From Marinobacter aromaticivorans (lineage in GTDB: Bacteria; Pseudomonadota; Gammaproteobacteria; Pseudomonadales; Oleiphilaceae), in contig NZ_NIHD01000002.1 of assembly GCF_002806975.1 (NCBI RefSeq), positions 372,001 to 436,000 of the forward strand: DNA of 64,000 nucleotides, given 5' to 3'. This document shows, piece by piece, positions 46,854-55,466 of this stretch. Numbering within the stretch: position 1 is the stretch's first letter; every line of letters begins with the position of its first letter. The notes under the pieces were generated by a model that made no database searches, had not been told where the DNA came from, and saw only the letters and a program-made list of their open reading frames with translations. Position numbers and translations under genes: made by a program.

Positions 46854-47399
46854 ATGAGGCTTATACTGGCTGCACTTCTCGTTACCCTCGGGCTGAGCTT
46901 TCACGCGTCAGCGGAAGAAGCCATGTCCCTGACCCCACAGGAAACCTACGATCTGGTTCAGAAGCAGGGCGACCAGATGCTGTTTGTAGATGTACGCGAC
47001 CCGATCGAAATCATGTTTATCGGCTTTACCGACGCCGTGGACAAAAACATACCGTTCAAGCTGGCCGACCGCAGCACTTTTCTCGCGGACAAGGGCCGGT
47101 TTGCCATGAAAACCAACCCGGACTTTGCCGCGGAGGTGGAGGAGGCCCTCAAGGATAAGGGGCTGAGCAAGGATGCCCTGATTGTCACCATGTGCCGGTC
47201 CGGTTCCAGCCGTGGCAAGCCCAGCGCCGACTATTTGCTGGAACGAGGGTTCACCAACGTGAAGTATATCGACCACGGCTTTCAGGGCAGTGGTGCAAAG
47301 GAAGGCAAAAAAGCCGGTATGAGGATTGTAAATGGCTGGCAGAACGATGGTCTGCCCTGGTCCATGAAGCTCAATCCGGAAAAAATCTACCAGCCCTGA
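46854..47399 (+). CDS. Exported rhodanese-like protein
   Basis: A 181-residue protein with a signal peptide (MRLILAALLVTLGLSFHASA) and a rhodanese domain, including MLFVDVRDPIEIMFIGF and the active-site cysteine C114 in VTMCRSGSSRGK. Rhodaneses transfer sulfane sulfur. The ATG at 46854 follows AGGAG (46841-46845) by 8 bases; a longer frame from 46806 lacks a ribosome-binding site. It leads the octaheme cytochrome operon. Confidence 0.88.
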   Translation: MRLILAALLVTLGLSFHASAEEAMSLTPQETYDLVQKQGDQMLFVDVRDPIEIMFIGFTDAVDKNIPFKLADRSTFLADKGRFAMKTNPDFAAEVEEALKDKGLSKDALIVTMCRSGSSRGKPSADYLLERGFTNVKYIDHGFQGSGAKEGKKAGMRIVNGWQNDGLPWSMKLNPEKIYQP

Positions 47400-47458
47400 T
47401 AACAGCTACACTGGCAGGGCGGGTGGTTCCTTAATCTGACAATAACATGGAGGGTGTC

Positions 47459-49069
47459 ATGGCCACCCTGAGCACGGTCCACCGGGGCAGATACCTTGCG
47501 GCGAGATTTCTGGCGGCCTTGCTGATGTTTGCAGGTACCCCAGGCATGGCGGCGATTGAGCGCAGCCCCGCCACTGCCGATCACAGCAAGTTCAAATCCC
47601 TCCAAGGCCCTTTTGAAACCGCCAGCCAGGTGACTGACGCCTGCCTGCGATGCCACACCGAGGCGGCCGATCAAATCAAGGCAACCACCCACTGGACCTG
47701 GCTCTATAAGCACGAGGAAACCGGGCAAACCCTTGGTAAAAACCAGGTAATCAACAGCTTTTGCGGTATGGCCGTCACCAATGAGCCCCGGTGCACTTCC
47801 TGTCACGTGGGTTATGGCTGGAAGGACATGAGGGAGCCGCCACCGGAAGCCGATTCCGCCGTGGATTGCCTGGTGTGCCACGATACCACCGGCGATTACT
47901 GGAAGTTCCCGACCCTGGCCGGCGACCCGACCTACGTACCCCGGGAATGGCCCAAGGGCAGCGGCAAGATTGTGCAACCGCCCGATCTTCCCGACATCGC
48001 CCAGAACGTGGGTGCCACCGGCCGCGCCAACTGCGGTAGCTGCCACTTCTACGGCGGTGGGGGCGACGGTGTAAAACATGGCGATCTCGACTCTTCCCTG
48101 GTTTCGCCGGAACGCGCTCTGGACGTACACATGTCCCCCGAGGGAGCCAATTTCAGCTGTTCCGACTGCCACTCAACCTGGGGTCACAGTGTTTCCGGCA
48201 GCCGTTATCAGGTAAACGCCAAAGATACCCTCGGCATTGATATCCCCGGCCACACCGACCTCAGCCGCGCGAGTTGCGAATCCTGCCATGGCGCTGAGCC
48301 CCATGAGAAAGAAAAGCTGAACCATCACGTGGACAAGCTGGCCTGCCAGACCTGCCATGTACCCGCTTTCGCCCGGGGTGGTGTGCCAACCAAGATGTGG
48401 TGGGACTGGTCCACGGCCGGCAAACTCGACGAGAACAGCGAACCCATCGCCACCTACGACGAGGCGGGCCATGTGAGTTATCTGAGCGAAAAAGGCGACT
48501 TCCGCCACGGTGAAAATGTGGTGCCTTACTACGCCTGGTTCGATGGCACCGTTGAATACACGATGGTTGACGAAAAGTTCGACATTGATAATCCACCACT
48601 GGAGATCAACCGGCTTGATGGCGCGCCAAACGACCCGGGCTCACGCATCTGGCCATTCAAGGTAATGCGCGGTAAGCAGCCTTTCGATACCGAATACAAA
48701 ACGCTGTTGGCGACTCACGTCTTCGGGGCCGATGATTCCTCACTCTGGAGCAACTACGATTGGCCCAAGGCCCTGGAATATGCCAGCGAAATGTCGGGCA
48801 TGCCGTTCAGTGGCAACTTCGACTTTGTGGAAACCAGGATGTACTGGCCGATTACCCATATGGTACCGCCAGCGGACCAGGCCCTGCGCTGCGGCTCCTG
48901 CCATGCCGGAGAAAGTCGCCTGGCCGGAATCGGTGGCATCTACATGCCCGGACACAACGCCAATCCATGGCTGAATCGCATTGGCTGGTTAATGGTGGCA
49001 CTGACCCTGGCCGGCGTAGTGATCCACGGCCTTGCGCGGGTGGTATTCAGAAAGAGGAAGCAATCATGA
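47459..49069 (+). CDS. Octaheme c-type cytochrome (tetrathionate reductase family), membrane-anchored
   Basis: A 536-residue exported protein with exactly eight CxxCH heme motifs in order: CLRCH, CTSCH, CLVCH, CGSCH, CSDCH, CESCH, CQTCH, CGSCH. This count and order fit the octaheme tetrathionate reductase (OTR) family, whose Shewanella member reduces tetrathionate, nitrite and hydroxylamine in vitro. It has a signal segment (about 12-32) and a C-terminal membrane segment (IGWLMVALTLAGVVIHGLARVVF). GGAGG at 47449 supports ATG 47459. The stop overlaps the cytochrome b start (ATGA). The physiological substrate is not known. Confidence 0.88.
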   Translation: MATLSTVHRGRYLAARFLAALLMFAGTPGMAAIERSPATADHSKFKSLQGPFETASQVTDACLRCHTEAADQIKATTHWTWLYKHEETGQTLGKNQVINSFCGMAVTNEPRCTSCHVGYGWKDMREPPPEADSAVDCLVCHDTTGDYWKFPTLAGDPTYVPREWPKGSGKIVQPPDLPDIAQNVGATGRANCGSCHFYGGGGDGVKHGDLDSSLVSPERALDVHMSPEGANFSCSDCHSTWGHSVSGSRYQVNAKDTLGIDIPGHTDLSRASCESCHGAEPHEKEKLNHHVDKLACQTCHVPAFARGGVPTKMWWDWSTAGKLDENSEPIATYDEAGHVSYLSEKGDFRHGENVVPYYAWFDGTVEYTMVDEKFDIDNPPLEINRLDGAPNDPGSRIWPFKVMRGKQPFDTEYKTLLATHVFGADDSSLWSNYDWPKALEYASEMSGMPFSGNFDFVETRMYWPITHMVPPADQALRCGSCHAGESRLAGIGGIYMPGHNANPWLNRIGWLMVALTLAGVVIHGLARVVFRKRKQS

Positions 49070-49677
49070 GCCGGGTACTGATTTTCAAACGCTTTGAACG
49101 CTTCTGGCACTGGTTTCAGGCCTTGCTGATTTTCAGCCTGCTGATTACCGGCTTTGAAATCCACGGCAGTTACTCGCTGCTGGGCTTTGGTGACGCCACG
49201 CGGCTGCACACCATTGCCGCCTGGTCACTGATCGTGCTCTGGCTGTTTGCCATTTTCTGGCATATCACAACCGGCGAGTGGCGCCAGTACGTGCCCACCC
49301 GCGACGGCCTGTTCGCAGTGATGCATTACTACCTGATTGGCACCTTTACCGGTGCCGAACACCCTTATCGCAAAACCACCAGGGCCAAACACAACCCGTT
49401 GCAGCGGCTGGCCTACCTGTTTTTCAAGCTTGCAATCTCACCCATCATCTGGGTAAGCGGCCTGCTGTACCTGTTCTACAACGACTGGCCCGCCACGCTG
49501 GCAGGGGCACTCAGCCTCGAAACCGTAGCACTGGTCCACACGGCTGCGGCTTTTGCCATGCTGGTTTTCATTATTGCCCATGTGTACATGACGACAATGG
49601 GCCACACACTGACCAGCCATATCAAACCCATGGTGACCGGCTATGAGGATCTGGATGAGCCCGCCAGCAAACCCTGA
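49066..49677 (+). CDS. Cytochrome b561-like membrane subunit
   Basis: A 203-residue protein with four membrane segments and conserved histidines (FERFWHWFQALLIFSLLITGFEIHG, LHTIAAWSLIVLWLFAIFWHI, LVHTAAAFAMLVFIIAHVYM) as in di-heme cytochrome b subunits of thiosulfate reductase and hydrogenase type. It probably moves electrons between quinone and the octaheme cytochrome, with which its ATG overlaps. A strong terminator follows. Confidence 0.88.
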   Translation: MSRVLIFKRFERFWHWFQALLIFSLLITGFEIHGSYSLLGFGDATRLHTIAAWSLIVLWLFAIFWHITTGEWRQYVPTRDGLFAVMHYYLIGTFTGAEHPYRKTTRAKHNPLQRLAYLFFKLAISPIIWVSGLLYLFYNDWPATLAGALSLETVALVHTAAAFAMLVFIIAHVYMTTMGHTLTSHIKPMVTGYEDLDEPASKP

Positions 49678-49710
49678 TGGCGTGGTGAATCAAACAGTTC
49701 AGGCAGGTAT

Positions 49711-49748
49711 GAAAAAGCCGGCTCCTTGAACAGGGCCGGCTTTTTTTC
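49711..49748. terminator. Terminator between the cytochrome b and DsrE genes
   Basis: AAAAAGCCGGC pairs with GCCGGCTTTTT (49712-49722 with 49735-49745), with a 12-base loop and further T residues. The A run on the left arm makes it work in both directions for the convergent genes. Confidence 0.9.
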
Positions 49749-49772
49749 ATCCTCACGAACCGTGGAAGCGAC

Positions 49773-50213
49773 TCAGAAGGTAAAAGTACGCATCGCCGGG
49801 TTCAGCATCTGGCCAGCCATCTCCGGTGGTGTAGCAACACCTACACCCTCAATCAGATCGCTCTTGCTGTAGTCACTGTTAGGCAGGTAAAGCGCGCACA
49901 CATTAGCCACCCCGCCCTGCTTCATCAGCCCGCGCAGCATCTGGCCAGGAGTTACGTCCTTCGGTTTCAGCGCCGGTGCCTCGTAGTTTTTCAGTGCCAG
50001 GTCGCCGGCTTTGTCGCACAGCAGTACGTTTACCTTGGCACCCTGCTGGGCCATGGTGGTGGAAAGAACCATGGCCATACCCTGAGTTTGCAAGGAATCG
50101 CTTGAAAGAATCACCAGTACTTCCTCAACCATTTTCTGATCTCCTGCCTGAGCGCTGATGGGCGCAACAGCAACCACGGCTGCTGCAATAAGTGCCTTGA
50201 GTGATCTGATCAT
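49773..50213 (-). CDS. Exported DsrE/DsrF-like protein
   Basis: A 146-residue protein with a signal peptide (MIRSLKALIAAAVVAVAPISAQA) and a DsrE-like fold (EEVLVILSSDSLQTQGMAMVLSTTMAQQGAKVNVLLCDKAG; CALYLPNSDYSKSDLIEGVGVATPPEMAGQML). DsrE-type proteins carry sulfur on cysteines; C65 and C105 are candidates. It is convergent to the rhodanese/octaheme operon, suggesting a shared sulfur-related role in the periplasm. Confidence 0.8.
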   Translation of the reverse strand: MIRSLKALIAAAVVAVAPISAQAGDQKMVEEVLVILSSDSLQTQGMAMVLSTTMAQQGAKVNVLLCDKAGDLALKNYEAPALKPKDVTPGQMLRGLMKQGGVANVCALYLPNSDYSKSDLIEGVGVATPPEMAGQMLNPAMRTFTF

Positions 50214-50377
50214 TATGCGGTGCTCCTTATCGGTTTATCGTTGGTATACACCCAGAATAGTTCCAGGGCCCTCATTGTTCAGTGACAAAGTCACCTTCAC
50301 CCAGGTTAAAACCCGGCGGGGCCAACTTTTGTGCGATCTGCTAGAATTCCGTTCACTGGTTTTATCAAGGGCGGCAA

Positions 50378-52738
50378 ATGACTGATACGGAGACTGAAAA
50401 AAGACGACTCGCAGCACTGACCCGGCTGGGGCTTCTCGACACCCCTCCGGAAGAGCGTTTCGAGCGTCTGACGCGGATCGCCAGACAGCATTACCAGGTA
50501 AAAACGGCCCTTTTCACCCTGCTGGACCACGACCGTCAGTGGTTTAAATCCCGGCAAGGGCTTGATATCTCCGAAACCCCACGCTCTGTCGCATTCTGCG
50601 ATCATGCCATACGTCAGGATCAGATTTTTGTTGTGGAAGATGCAGCAGTGGATCCGCGCTTTCGCAACAACCCTTTTGTTCGGGATGCACCGTACATCCG
50701 CTTCTACGCCGGCATGCCCGTGCGCGAGCCCAGTGGATTCAGAGTGGGCACCCTGTGCATCATTGACGATAACCCTCGACAATTCAGCGAGAAAGACCTG
50801 GATGTACTACGCACCCTGGCCACCATGGTGGAGGAGGAGCTGGAACGTTCCTACAGTGACTCCGATAAAAGCGAGTATGTGCCGGTTTCCCATCTTAACC
50901 GGGCCATTCATCATGCCCAGAGCATTTTCCTGACCAGCGACAACGAGCGCTCTGCGTTTGAGCAGTTACTGAGCGATCTTCTGGCTCTTACCGACAGCAA
51001 GTTCGGGCTAATTGGTGAAATCCTGCATAAGGACAACGGCGCGCCCTTCCTGAAAGTTGGCGCCATCACCAACATCGCCTGGAGCCCGGAAACCCAGGCC
51101 CTGTACCAGGATGTGGAGCGCCGGGGCATGGAGTTCGACCGCCTGGACAATGTTCTCGGGCTACCCCTGGTGACCGGCGAAACCGTTATCTCCAACAACC
51201 TGGATGTGGATTCCAGGCGCGGAGGCCTGCCGCCCGGGCATCCGCCCATCAATACATACATCGGCATCCCGGTATACTCCGGGGGTGTGCAGCTGGGGCT
51301 GATTGGCCTTGCCAACCGGGCTGAAGGCTATAATCAGAAGCTCGCCGATGAACTGGCTCCCCTATCGCAGGCGCTCGGCAACCTGATTGAACGCAAGCGG
51401 CTCTACGAAGAAAAGAGAACCCACGAAAAGAATATTGAACTGGCTGCCAATTACGACGCACTGACCGGCCTGCCCAACCGCCAGCGGCTGACCGAACTGT
51501 TCGAGCAGGAGCTATACGAAGCCAACAAAAGAGACGGCGTGGTGTCTGTTTGTTTTATCGATCTGGACGGTTTCAAAGCCATCAACGATGAGCACGGCCA
51601 TGCGGTAGGGGATGCGGTTCTGCGATCTGTGGCCACCAAACTTCAGGCCACCGTGCGTAGCCACGATATCGTAGCCCGCCTGGGCGGCGACGAATTTGTG
51701 GCAATCCTCCGCGATGTGGACGATGAACGGGTGTATGCCCGCCTGCTGGAAGCCATTCGTCAGCCCATTAACTTCCGGCACTATGTGCTCCAGGTTTCCG
51801 GCAGTATGGGCGTTACGGTTTATCCGGAGGATGATGCCGATTCCGACCTGCTGCTCCGGCATGCGGACCAGGCCATGTACGCGGCCAAGGAAACCGGCAG
51901 TAACTGCTTCAAGCTATTCGATCTTCAATCCCATTCTTCCCGCAAAGAACGTCTCAGGGTGCTGGAGCAAATTGACAGCGCACTGAGTAACCGGCAAATG
52001 GAACTGTACTATCAGCCCAAGATCTGTTTCCGAACCCGGTCGGTAAACGGGTTTGAGGCGCTGATTCGCTGGAACCACCCGAAGGATGGCGTGCTTGGCC
52101 CCGGGCATTTTCTGGCCCACATCGAGTACACCGAGTATGCCCGAACCCTGGGGAATTTTGTTATACGGGAGGCCGTCAGACGGCTGGTGGAGTTCGCCCG
52201 GCAGGATCTGCCCTATACTCTGAGCATTAATCTGAGCCCGTGCCATTTTCTGAGCCCGCAGTTCCGGGACGATTTATCCAGTGCCCTGGAGGAGTGCCCG
52301 GAAGAATTACGTGCTCACCTTATTCTGGAAATCCTTGAAACCACGGCCATGGATGATTCGGAAACCGTTCTGCAGAACCTCAAGGCCTGCCGCGAACTCG
52401 GGGTCGACGTGGCCCTGGATGATTTCGGAACCGGCTATTCGTCTCTGGATTATTTCCGCAGGCTACCGGCCCAGGAGATCAAAATTGATCGGTCGTTCGT
52501 AATGGATATGCTGGAGGATGCTGACGACAGCATGATTGTCAGTGCTATCGTCAGCCTGTCGAAAAGTTTCAAGCGACGGCTGGTAGCGGAAGGCATAGAA
52601 AATGCCAGCGTTGAGCAGAAATTGATAGAACTTGGCTGTGATCTTGGCCAGGGATTCTTTTACAGCAAACCCCTGCCACTGAGAGAAGCGCTGAACTGGG
52701 CAAAAGACTTTCAGTGGCAAAGCAGGTTTAATGACTAA
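50378..52738 (+). CDS. GAF-GAF-GGDEF-EAL cyclic-di-GMP protein
   Basis: A 786-residue cytoplasmic signalling protein with two GAF sensor domains (about 1-160 and 165-345), a GGDEF cyclase domain (about 360-525, with intact RLGGDEFVAIL) and an EAL phosphodiesterase domain (about 540-780). EAL residues are kept: FEALIRW, SINLSP, LEILET, DDFGTGYSS, IKIDRSF, VAEGIE and QGFFYSKP. Both activities could therefore work, or one may regulate the other. No membrane segment is seen. It stands alone. Confidence 0.93.
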   Translation: MTDTETEKRRLAALTRLGLLDTPPEERFERLTRIARQHYQVKTALFTLLDHDRQWFKSRQGLDISETPRSVAFCDHAIRQDQIFVVEDAAVDPRFRNNPFVRDAPYIRFYAGMPVREPSGFRVGTLCIIDDNPRQFSEKDLDVLRTLATMVEEELERSYSDSDKSEYVPVSHLNRAIHHAQSIFLTSDNERSAFEQLLSDLLALTDSKFGLIGEILHKDNGAPFLKVGAITNIAWSPETQALYQDVERRGMEFDRLDNVLGLPLVTGETVISNNLDVDSRRGGLPPGHPPINTYIGIPVYSGGVQLGLIGLANRAEGYNQKLADELAPLSQALGNLIERKRLYEEKRTHEKNIELAANYDALTGLPNRQRLTELFEQELYEANKRDGVVSVCFIDLDGFKAINDEHGHAVGDAVLRSVATKLQATVRSHDIVARLGGDEFVAILRDVDDERVYARLLEAIRQPINFRHYVLQVSGSMGVTVYPEDDADSDLLLRHADQAMYAAKETGSNCFKLFDLQSHSSRKERLRVLEQIDSALSNRQMELYYQPKICFRTRSVNGFEALIRWNHPKDGVLGPGHFLAHIEYTEYARTLGNFVIREAVRRLVEFARQDLPYTLSINLSPCHFLSPQFRDDLSSALEECPEELRAHLILEILETTAMDDSETVLQNLKACRELGVDVALDDFGTGYSSLDYFRRLPAQEIKIDRSFVMDMLEDADDSMIVSAIVSLSKSFKRRLVAEGIENASVEQKLIELGCDLGQGFFYSKPLPLREALNWAKDFQWQSRFND

Positions 52739-52780
52739 CCTCAACCGCGCAGGTTCAAGCGCAAGACCGGAGAATAAAGC

Positions 52781-53152
52781 ATGATCGGATACGTCACCAT
52801 CGGTGTCAGTGATATGGAAAAAGCCAAGACCTTCTACACGGAGCTCCTGGGTGGCATGGGCGCAAAGCTTCTGCTGGATATGGGGCGCATTGCGTTCATT
52901 GGTGAAAGCATGAAGGGGCCGATGCTGGCAGTTTGCACGCCATTTGACGGTGCCCCAAACCATCCGGGTAACGGCAATATGCTGGCATTCTGGCCCGGCT
53001 CGAAAGAGGCGGTTGATACCTATTACCAGAAAGCCATCGACCTGGGGGCGCGCTGCGACGGCGAACCGGGACAGCGTATCCCGGACAAGTTCTACGGTGC
53101 TTACGTAAAAGATATGGATGGCAACAAACTGGCGTTTTACCATTTCGGCTGA
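52781..53152 (+). CDS. VOC (glyoxalase/bleomycin-resistance fold) protein
   Basis: A 123-residue protein of the vicinal oxygen chelate fold: IGYVTIGVSDMEKAKTFYTELLGGMG at the start and GAYVKDMDGNKLAFYHFG at the end, with the metal-site glutamate position replaced in the last strand by other residues. The substrate is unknown. It lies 42 bases after the GGDEF-EAL gene with its own AGAATAAAG-type lead. Confidence 0.85.
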   Translation: MIGYVTIGVSDMEKAKTFYTELLGGMGAKLLLDMGRIAFIGESMKGPMLAVCTPFDGAPNHPGNGNMLAFWPGSKEAVDTYYQKAIDLGARCDGEPGQRIPDKFYGAYVKDMDGNKLAFYHFG

Positions 53153-53201
53153 TTCAGCCACCACTTCTGCCCACCTTCAGTCCCCCGGATACCGGGCCGC
53201 C

Positions 53202-55466
53202 CTATCCGGCGGCTTCGGTACCGAACCACCATCCCGGCAATAACCCCCGAACCGTCGGCTGCAAAAAGCGATCATCAATCAGCCAGATCACCCCCCGGTC
53301 ATCCGGTGTGCGAATCACCCGTCCCGCAGCCTGGGCTACTTTCTGCAAGCCCGGAATCAGGTAGGTGTAATCGTAACCGGCGCCGAAGCGCCGGTGCAGG
53401 CGCTGTTTCAGAATCTCGTGCCAGGCATCGAAGGGCGGCAAGCCGAGCGTCGCCACGAAGGCTCCGATCAACTGATCACCCGGCAAATCGATGCCTTCGC
53501 TGAACACACCCCCGAGAACGGCAAAAGCCACGCTGCCGGATTCTTCCCGGAACCCTGCCAGAAACTCCTTGCGCTGCTGCGGGCTCATCCCCGGATGCTG
53601 TGAACGCTGGCGCACGTCCGGAGCATGTTTGCGTAATACCTCGCTCACGTCATGGAGGTATCTGAAACTGCTGAAGAACGCCAGATAGTGCCCGGGACGC
53701 TCCCGGTACTGCCTGGCAATCAGTGCAGCAATGGGCTCGGCGGATGCCTGCCGGTGGGCTTGGCGAGTGCTGATCCCGGGCGTGAAATGCACCTGTAGCT
53801 GGTCAGCGCTGAAGGGACTGGGCAGGGAGGTAAAACAGCTGCTTTCCGGCAACCCCAGCAAGTCCCGGTAATACACGCCGGGGCTGAGGGTAGCGGAAAA
53901 CAGCAATACCGAAGCAGCTGCCTGAAAGCGGTCGCGCAGGAAATCCGCCGGCACCAGATTCTGGATAGTCAGGCTGGCACGGCCGCGGCCTTCGCGGCGG
54001 AACTCACACAGGGAATGATCGCCAAACGAGCCTGCCAGCTTCATGAAGGCAACGGATTCAAACAGAACCTCCTGCAATGCCAGGTCCGGCGGGTTGTCTG
54101 CCAGATAATCCGTAAGCCCGGAAACCAGCCCTTGCAGGCTGCCCGTGAGCGCGGCAGGCAGGTCATCAAGAAACACCGGGGTGCTGCCGTTCTCTGAGTG
54201 ATCCCGGATAACGCCCTGCCAGGCGCGGGCGGTGCGATCCAGATACGGTTTCAGGGCTTTGGGGGCGGTTTTACGTACCTTCAGCAGCCGCTGCTGATCC
54301 AGTTGTACCGAATACATACCCCGGCCCCGATCCACCAGATTGTGGGCTTCGTCCACCAGAACGGCGGCTTTCCAGTTGTTCTGCCGGGTGAGGCCGTGGA
54401 GCAGGGCAGATTGATCGAACATCCGGTTCACATCGCCAATGATGACATCACACCAGCGCGCCATTTCCTGTGCCAGAAAGTAAGGACAGATATTGTGACC
54501 GGCGGCGATCCTGGCCAGCGCCTCCTGCGTTAACGTTGTGCCCGCCTGAGCGGCTTCGGCGCGGGCATCCGGCAAGCGATCAAAGAAACCCTTGGCCAGT
54601 GGGCAGGAGTCGCCATGGCAGGCTTTGTCCGGGTGCTCACAGGCATCGGACTTGGCCACCAGTTCCAGCGTACGCAAGGGCCAGATCTGCGGCGCTTCCT
54701 GTGCCGCCCGCAAACGCTCCATGGCATCCACCGCAAGCTGCCGGGCGGTGTTGCGACAGGTCAGGTAGTAAAGCCGGTCATGGTCCGCTGCGGGCATAGC
54801 CATAAGCGCAGGAAAAAGCGTACCCAGGGTTTTGCCCAAACCGGTCGGTGCTTCCAGCAGCAAGGTGCCGCCTTTTACCGCGTTTTTGTAGACGGTTTCG
54901 GCGAGTTGGCGCTGGCGAGGGCGAAACTGCTTGAACGGAAAGTGCAGACCCGAAAGGCGATGATCGCGCTGCTCCCGGTGGAGGGCTTCCTGCTCAGCCC
55001 ATAACCGGTAGCGGTCGCATAACACTTCCAGTTCTTGCCAGAGCTCCTTGGCAGTGGCCGTTTCGGTAACCGGTGTTTCCCGGTTGTTGCCGATATTGAA
55101 ATACACCAGCGAGAGCTTCAGGGTTTTGCGGCTTTCCTGCTTGCAGAGCAGGGCACCGTAGGCTCTTAACTGGGCCCGGTGCAACGCCCGTTGATGGGGC
55201 CGGATTCGGGACAGGTCACCTCGGTGGGTTTTGATTTCTTCCAGCAAACCGGAGTGCGGGTTATACACATCGACCCGGCCATACAGCTCCAACCCCAGGC
55301 ATTCACCGGTAAGTGAATACTCGCTTTTGTAACCGTACCCACGCTTGCTCTGAATAGCCTGGTGGCCAAGAATGCCCTCTTCGGCACTGGGGGCCGGGGT
55401 GTAGCGAAAATCCAGATCGCCTTCGCGGGCGGCAAATTCGCACAGGGTTCGTACCGCCACCCTCAT
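53202..55466 (-). CDS. PD-(D/E)XK nuclease-Fe-S helicase fusion (DinG/XPD-like)
   Basis: A 754-residue protein. The N-terminus has a RecB/Cas4-like nuclease core: D66 (GRVDVYN), E77-x-K79 (EEIKTH) and the Q99-x3-Y103 motif (QLRAY). The helicase has Walker A APTGLGKT (206-213), an iron-sulfur-type cysteine set (C276, C283, C288, C327), DEAH (VDEAHN, 372-375) and a Rad3-type motif VI ending near QKVAQAAGRVIRTPDDRG. It overlaps FAN1 by 4 bases (ATGA), so the two are made together, probably for repair of structured or crosslinked DNA. Confidence 0.9.
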   Translation of the reverse strand: MRVAVRTLCEFAAREGDLDFRYTPAPSAEEGILGHQAIQSKRGYGYKSEYSLTGECLGLELYGRVDVYNPHSGLLEEIKTHRGDLSRIRPHQRALHRAQLRAYGALLCKQESRKTLKLSLVYFNIGNNRETPVTETATAKELWQELEVLCDRYRLWAEQEALHREQRDHRLSGLHFPFKQFRPRQRQLAETVYKNAVKGGTLLLEAPTGLGKTLGTLFPALMAMPAADHDRLYYLTCRNTARQLAVDAMERLRAAQEAPQIWPLRTLELVAKSDACEHPDKACHGDSCPLAKGFFDRLPDARAEAAQAGTTLTQEALARIAAGHNICPYFLAQEMARWCDVIIGDVNRMFDQSALLHGLTRQNNWKAAVLVDEAHNLVDRGRGMYSVQLDQQRLLKVRKTAPKALKPYLDRTARAWQGVIRDHSENGSTPVFLDDLPAALTGSLQGLVSGLTDYLADNPPDLALQEVLFESVAFMKLAGSFGDHSLCEFRREGRGRASLTIQNLVPADFLRDRFQAAASVLLFSATLSPGVYYRDLLGLPESSCFTSLPSPFSADQLQVHFTPGISTRQAHRQASAEPIAALIARQYRERPGHYLAFFSSFRYLHDVSEVLRKHAPDVRQRSQHPGMSPQQRKEFLAGFREESGSVAFAVLGGVFSEGIDLPGDQLIGAFVATLGLPPFDAWHEILKQRLHRRFGAGYDYTYLIPGLQKVAQAAGRVIRTPDDRGVIWLIDDRFLQPTVRGLLPGWWFGTEAAG

